Below, piece after piece: positions 4,249 to 7,071 of a stretch of DNA of 7,071 bases. The notes beneath the pieces are model-generated. The model had not been told where the DNA came from and did not search any database. It saw nothing but the letters and a program-made list of their open reading frames with translations. Source of the stretch: Actinomycetota bacterium (GTDB taxonomy: Bacteria; Actinomycetota; Thermoleophilia; Gaiellales; Gaiellaceae); assembly GCA_013811645.1 (NCBI GenBank), contig JACCUU010000039.1, positions 1-7,071 of the forward strand, in the 5' to 3' direction. Numbering within the stretch: position 1 is the first letter of the stretch; every line of letters begins with the position of its first letter. The translations under genes and the position numbers were made by a program.

Positions 4249-6690
4249 GTGCGTCGACATGCCGCCGCGGTGATCGTGATCATCGCCGGCATGCTCGCGC
4301 TGGTGCTCTCACCGCTCGAGGCAGCGCCTCCGAAACGCGACTATGCGGCGCGCGGGGCGTCCTGGAGCATTCTCCCGCCTGGCGAGAACGGAAGTCTCAC
4401 CTTTGATCGGAATACCACCGATCAGGCGAGGCTCTACGACGGGCTGACTCCGCTCCGTGGGGCTTTGACCCAGCGGGATCTCAAGCGCTTCTTCAAGCCT
4501 GCCCCCCTCGGGCTCGGATCCGACAAGCCGCGGAACCGCGAGCGGCCTCGCGCCGGCGTGACGATCGTGCGAGACAGCTTCGGCGTCGCTCACGTCGCCG
4601 GCAAGACCGAGGCCGACGTTGCGTTCGGCGCCGGCTGGGTCACTGCGGCAGATCGTGGGCTCCTCCTCCAGCTCATCCGCGGTCCGGCCCGGGCCGCTGC
4701 GCTCGACGTGCCGGGACTCGATCCGCTGGCTCTTGCCCTCTCCGGCCGGACGTTCGTTCCCAGTGCCGAGGCCGAAGCGTTCCTCTCGAACCAGCTCGAT
4801 GCGCTGCGCGCCCAAGGTGCGACCGGGCAGCGGCTCCTCGCGATTGTGAACGGATACGCGGCCGGCGTCACCGCGTGGTACCGCGCGAAAGGCATTCCCG
4901 CAGCGCCCTTCACGGCGAACGACGTGGTCGCTTCAGCCGCGCTCATCGCGGCGCGATTCGGGGCGAACGGGGGTCGAGAAGTCGAGAACGCCATGTTCCT
5001 GCACGCTCTCGAGGGTCGGCTGGGCGAATCTCAGGCGCGACGAGTCTTCGCGGATCTCCACGACTCGAACGACGCCGAGGCGCCGGTGTCGGTTCCCGGG
5101 AGCTTCCCGTATGAGCTTCCGGTCGCCACCTCGGCCGGAAGCGTGGTCGTCGACGACGGAAGCTTCGCGGGAGCGCCCTTCGAGCAGCCGCCGTTTGCCT
5201 CCAACGCCCTGCTCGTCGCAGCCAAGCGTTCGGAGACGGGGCACCCGCTCTTCGTCGCAGGTCCGCAGGTCGGGTACTCCTTCCCGCAGTTCTTCGCCGA
5301 GATGGAGCTCCAGGGTGCCGGATTCGCCACGCGTGGCGCGGTCTTCCCCGGGCTTCCGTTCGTCGTCGTCGGCCGCGGGCCGGATTTCGCGTGGAGCGCG
5401 TCCTCCTCCCAGGCGGACAACATCGATCTCTTCGTCGAGACGCTGTGCACGGACGATCGGCACTACGTCTATCGCGGCCAGTGCACGGCCATGCGCCGAC
5501 TCTTCGCCGGCACGATCAGGGCGCAGGGCGCGCCCGACCAGCTGGTGGCTCATTACGAGACGACGCATGGTCCGGTCGTCGGCTACGCGACGGTGGCGGG
5601 AGAGCGCGTTGCGATCTCCGCCCAACGTTCGACTCGCGGGCGTGAGCTCTTGAGCGCCAAGCCTCTCTACGAGCTCAATACGGGCCGAGTGAATTCTGCT
5701 CGACGGTTCCTGCAGGCGATGGGCGGAATGGAGTTCAGTTTCAACTGGCTCTATGCCGACGATCGCGACATCGCGTTCTTCTCGAGCGGCCGGCTGCCGC
5801 TGCGGGCGCCTGGAACCGACCCCGCTTTCCCGACGGTGGGCACGGGTGAGTACGACTGGCGCGGGTTCCTGCCCTTTGCGGGGCACGCGCAGGCGGTCAA
5901 CCCGCCTTCTGGGCTCATCCTCAATTGGAACAACAAGCCGGCGGCGGACGTCGGCTCGGCAGACTCGAACTTCGCCTACGGGTCGGTGCATCGCGTGGAG
6001 CTGCTGCGCCCTGCTCTGGCAGCGCGTCGCAAACACACGCTCGCCAGCGTCACCGGCGCGATGAACGCAGCGGCGACACAGGATCTGCGCGCCACAGACG
6101 TATGGCCGGCGATCAGAGCGGTGCTCCGCACCGGAAACGCTCCGAGTGCGCGGGCGGAGGCAGCGGTCAGCCTTGTCGACTCCTGGCGCGGAGCAGGGTC
6201 GAGCAGGATCGACCGTGACCTCGACGGGAAGATCGACGACCCGGGAGCGGCAGTCCTGGACGCGGCGTGGCAGGGATTGGCCGACGCGGTGATGTCGCCT
6301 GTGCTGGGGCCGCTCGTCGACCGGCTTGCGCGGCTTATGCGGCGAAATGACGAAGCAGGCCCTCTTGGCTCGGCATACCAATCGGGTTGGTACGGATACG
6401 TCGACAAGGACCTGAGATCGCTGCTCGACCAGCCGGTGCGAGCGCCGTACTCGCGGCGCTACTGCGGCGCGGGGGTGCTCGTAACGTGTCGTGATGCGCT
6501 CTGGGGAGCGATCGACGCCGCGGCCGCCGAGTTGGAGAAGGCGCAAGGCCCAGCGCCGTCCGCCTGGCGCGCAGATGCCGTGCGCGAGCGGATCAGGTTC
6601 ACGTCCGGCGTACTTCCCGACACGATGCGCCGGACGAACCGCCCTACCTTCCAGCAGGTCATCTCGTTTTCAAGTCACAGACCGCGCTGA
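4249..6690 (+). CDS. Exported penicillin acylase family (S45) Ntn-hydrolase
   Basis: The product has 813 residues from GTG 4249 with a signal peptide (residues 1 to about 25, MRRHAAAVIVIIAGML... to LEA/APP). Family members are self-cleaving amidases: the precursor is cut to an alpha chain and a beta chain whose N-terminal Ser attacks an amide bond. The alpha part shows GVTIVRDSFGVAHVAGKTEAD and GAGWVTAADRGLLLQ (about 103-141). The nucleophile is Ser318 in PPFASNALLVAA, so the beta chain is about 496 residues. Counting Ser318 as beta-1, the sequence aligns without gaps with E. coli penicillin G acylase as I recall it through beta-78: GPQ at 21-23, HGAG-like QGAG at 38-41, and calcium ligands Asp73 and Asp76. 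Later come FNWLYADDRD (probable oxyanion Asn), GTGEYDWRGFLPFAG and NWNNKPA. Cys pairs in LCTDDRHYVYRGQC and YCGAGVLVTC fit an extracytoplasmic protein with disulfides. The substrate is unknown: pocket residues differ from the penicillin G enzyme, and acyl-homoserine lactone, peptide or lipid amides are alternatives. Confidence 0.93.
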   Translation: MRRHAAAVIVIIAGMLALVLSPLEAAPPKRDYAARGASWSILPPGENGSLTFDRNTTDQARLYDGLTPLRGALTQRDLKRFFKPAPLGLGSDKPRNRERPRAGVTIVRDSFGVAHVAGKTEADVAFGAGWVTAADRGLLLQLIRGPARAAALDVPGLDPLALALSGRTFVPSAEAEAFLSNQLDALRAQGATGQRLLAIVNGYAAGVTAWYRAKGIPAAPFTANDVVASAALIAARFGANGGREVENAMFLHALEGRLGESQARRVFADLHDSNDAEAPVSVPGSFPYELPVATSAGSVVVDDGSFAGAPFEQPPFASNALLVAAKRSETGHPLFVAGPQVGYSFPQFFAEMELQGAGFATRGAVFPGLPFVVVGRGPDFAWSASSSQADNIDLFVETLCTDDRHYVYRGQCTAMRRLFAGTIRAQGAPDQLVAHYETTHGPVVGYATVAGERVAISAQRSTRGRELLSAKPLYELNTGRVNSARRFLQAMGGMEFSFNWLYADDRDIAFFSSGRLPLRAPGTDPAFPTVGTGEYDWRGFLPFAGHAQAVNPPSGLILNWNNKPAADVGSADSNFAYGSVHRVELLRPALAARRKHTLASVTGAMNAAATQDLRATDVWPAIRAVLRTGNAPSARAEAAVSLVDSWRGAGSSRIDRDLDGKIDDPGAAVLDAAWQGLADAVMSPVLGPLVDRLARLMRRNDEAGPLGSAYQSGWYGYVDKDLRSLLDQPVRAPYSRRYCGAGVLVTCRDALWGAIDAAAAELEKAQGPAPSAWRADAVRERIRFTSGVLPDTMRRTNRPTFQQVISFSSHRPR

Positions 6691-6692
6691 CG

Positions 6693-6722
6693 CCGCGGGC
6701 CGCCGTCGCTCCCGGCCCGCGG
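6693..6722 (+). terminator. GC-rich hairpin just after the acylase stop
   Basis: CCGCGGGCCG (6693-6702) and CGGCCCGCGG (6713-6722) form a perfect 10-bp stem with a 10-nt loop, starting 2 nt after the stop codon. No T-run follows, so it is at best a T-less terminator of the kind often proposed in actinobacteria, or an mRNA 3' protective stem. GGCCCGC (6714-6720) can alternatively pair with GCGGGCC (6724-6730). Confidence 0.5.
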
Positions 6723-6735
6723 AGCGGGCCTCCGC

Positions 6736-6768
6736 GACCGGCTGACGCCCCTGCAACGTCAGCCGGTC
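6736..6768 (+). repeat. Perfect 12-bp inverted repeat (second hairpin)
   Basis: GACCGGCTGACG (6736-6747) and CGTCAGCCGGTC (6757-6768) are exact reverse complements separated by 9 nt (CCCCTGCAA). The right arm ends 9 nt before the TAGGCT box at 6778. It could be a second terminator stem without a T tract, or an operator for the downstream aminotransferase promoter. The sequence alone does not decide. Confidence 0.6.
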
Positions 6769-6777
6769 CGGCCTCGC

Positions 6778-6783
6778 TAGGCT
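6778..6783 (+). promoter_or_regulatory. Candidate -10 box TAGGCT upstream of the aminotransferase gene
   Basis: TAGGCT lies 9 nt before ATG 6793. The spacer CACAAATCG has no Shine-Dalgarno sequence, which suggests a leaderless or near-leaderless transcript. The box sits directly downstream of the 12-bp inverted repeat. Confidence 0.45.
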
Positions 6784-6792
6784 CACAAATCG

Positions 6793-7071
6793 ATGACGAG
6801 GAAGCGCTACCTGATGGCGCCCGGGCCGACACCAGTTCCCCCCGAGGTGCTCGCCGCCGGCGCCGAGCCCGTCCTCCATCATCGCGGGCCTGACTTTCGC
6901 GCCCTCATGACGCGCGTTCTCGGCCGGCTCCAGGAGGTGTGCCGCACGCAGAACGACGTGCTCGTCTTCACCGCGTCCGGGTCGGGCGCGTTCGAGTCCG
7001 CGATCGTCAACCTGCTCTCGCCGGGGGACCGCGTGCTTGCCGTGTCGGCCGGTGAGTTCGGCGAGCGCTGG
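6793..7071 (+). CDS. Class V PLP-dependent aminotransferase (alanine-glyoxylate/serine-pyruvate type), N-terminal part
   Basis: The first 93 codons are present and the gene runs off the right edge. The start MTRKRYLMAPGPTPVPPEVL carries the APGPTPVP motif of this aminotransferase group, followed by HHRGPDF (about 30-36) and FTASGSGAFESAIVNLLSPGD (about 60-80). The ASGSGAFE segment corresponds to the loop that holds the PLP phosphate in family members. Relatives are about 360-400 residues and transfer amino groups between alanine or serine and glyoxylate or pyruvate; some are thought to serve in serine biosynthesis next to serA. The catalytic Lys lies beyond the window, so activity and exact substrate cannot be judged. 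ATG 6793 is chosen because the family motif begins immediately after it and a TAGGCT box precedes it. The gene has its own promoter region and is not obviously linked to the acylase. Confidence 0.9.
   Translation, partial: MTRKRYLMAPGPTPVPPEVLAAGAEPVLHHRGPDFRALMTRVLGRLQEVCRTQNDVLVFTASGSGAFESAIVNLLSPGDRVLAVSAGEFGERW

Noticed and set aside
4933..6546. A 537-codon open frame on the minus strand opposite the acylase
   Set aside because: It is Arg-rich with no recognisable motif, as expected from the complement of GC-rich coding DNA. The plus-strand acylase has clear family motifs throughout.

Overview
The window is GC-rich (about two thirds G+C by eye), densely coded chromosomal DNA. It looks like a high-GC Actinomycetota, most likely class Thermoleophilia (Gaiellales/Solirubrobacterales relatives). 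That placement rests on codon use, on start sites that often lack a Shine-Dalgarno sequence and instead have a TANNCT box 6-9 nt upstream, and on my recollection of a DUF4331 / TPR / cupredoxin-like lipoprotein / multi-pass membrane protein cluster in that class. It is inference; no rRNA or marker gene is present.

Left part (3-3590, all + strand): the 3' end of a DUF4331 protein, then two bases later an exported TPR protein (245-1564). Next come a cupredoxin-like lipoprotein gene (1602-2050), a large multi-pass membrane protein gene of the family often auto-named 'fenitrothion hydrolase' (2100-3450), and a 46-residue single-pass membrane protein whose GTG overlaps the previous stop (3450-3590). 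The lipoprotein gene carries one net -1 frameshift. The membrane protein gene carries an in-frame TAG and two net -1 frameshifts. The flanking genes are intact, so this is either local decay of one functional module or a patch of poor sequence. The original module looks like an envelope assembly: exported soluble proteins, a lipoprotein with a His-rich HVHLHGYD motif, and membrane partners that begin with VAHG. Its function is unknown to me.

Middle (3574-4197, - strand): a predicted seven-helix membrane protein of unknown function. It converges on the small membrane protein with a 17-bp overlap and diverges from the next gene across a gap of only 51 bp.

Right part (4249-7071, + strand): a complete, exported, penicillin-acylase-type (S45) Ntn-hydrolase of 813 residues. 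Its nucleophile Ser318 and calcium ligands are clear, but its acyl-pocket aromatics differ from those of E. coli penicillin G acylase. It is followed by a 102-bp intergenic region with two strong hairpins and a TAGGCT box. The window ends in the first 93 codons of a class V PLP aminotransferase (alanine-glyoxylate/serine-pyruvate type). No tRNA, rRNA, CRISPR or insertion sequence was seen.
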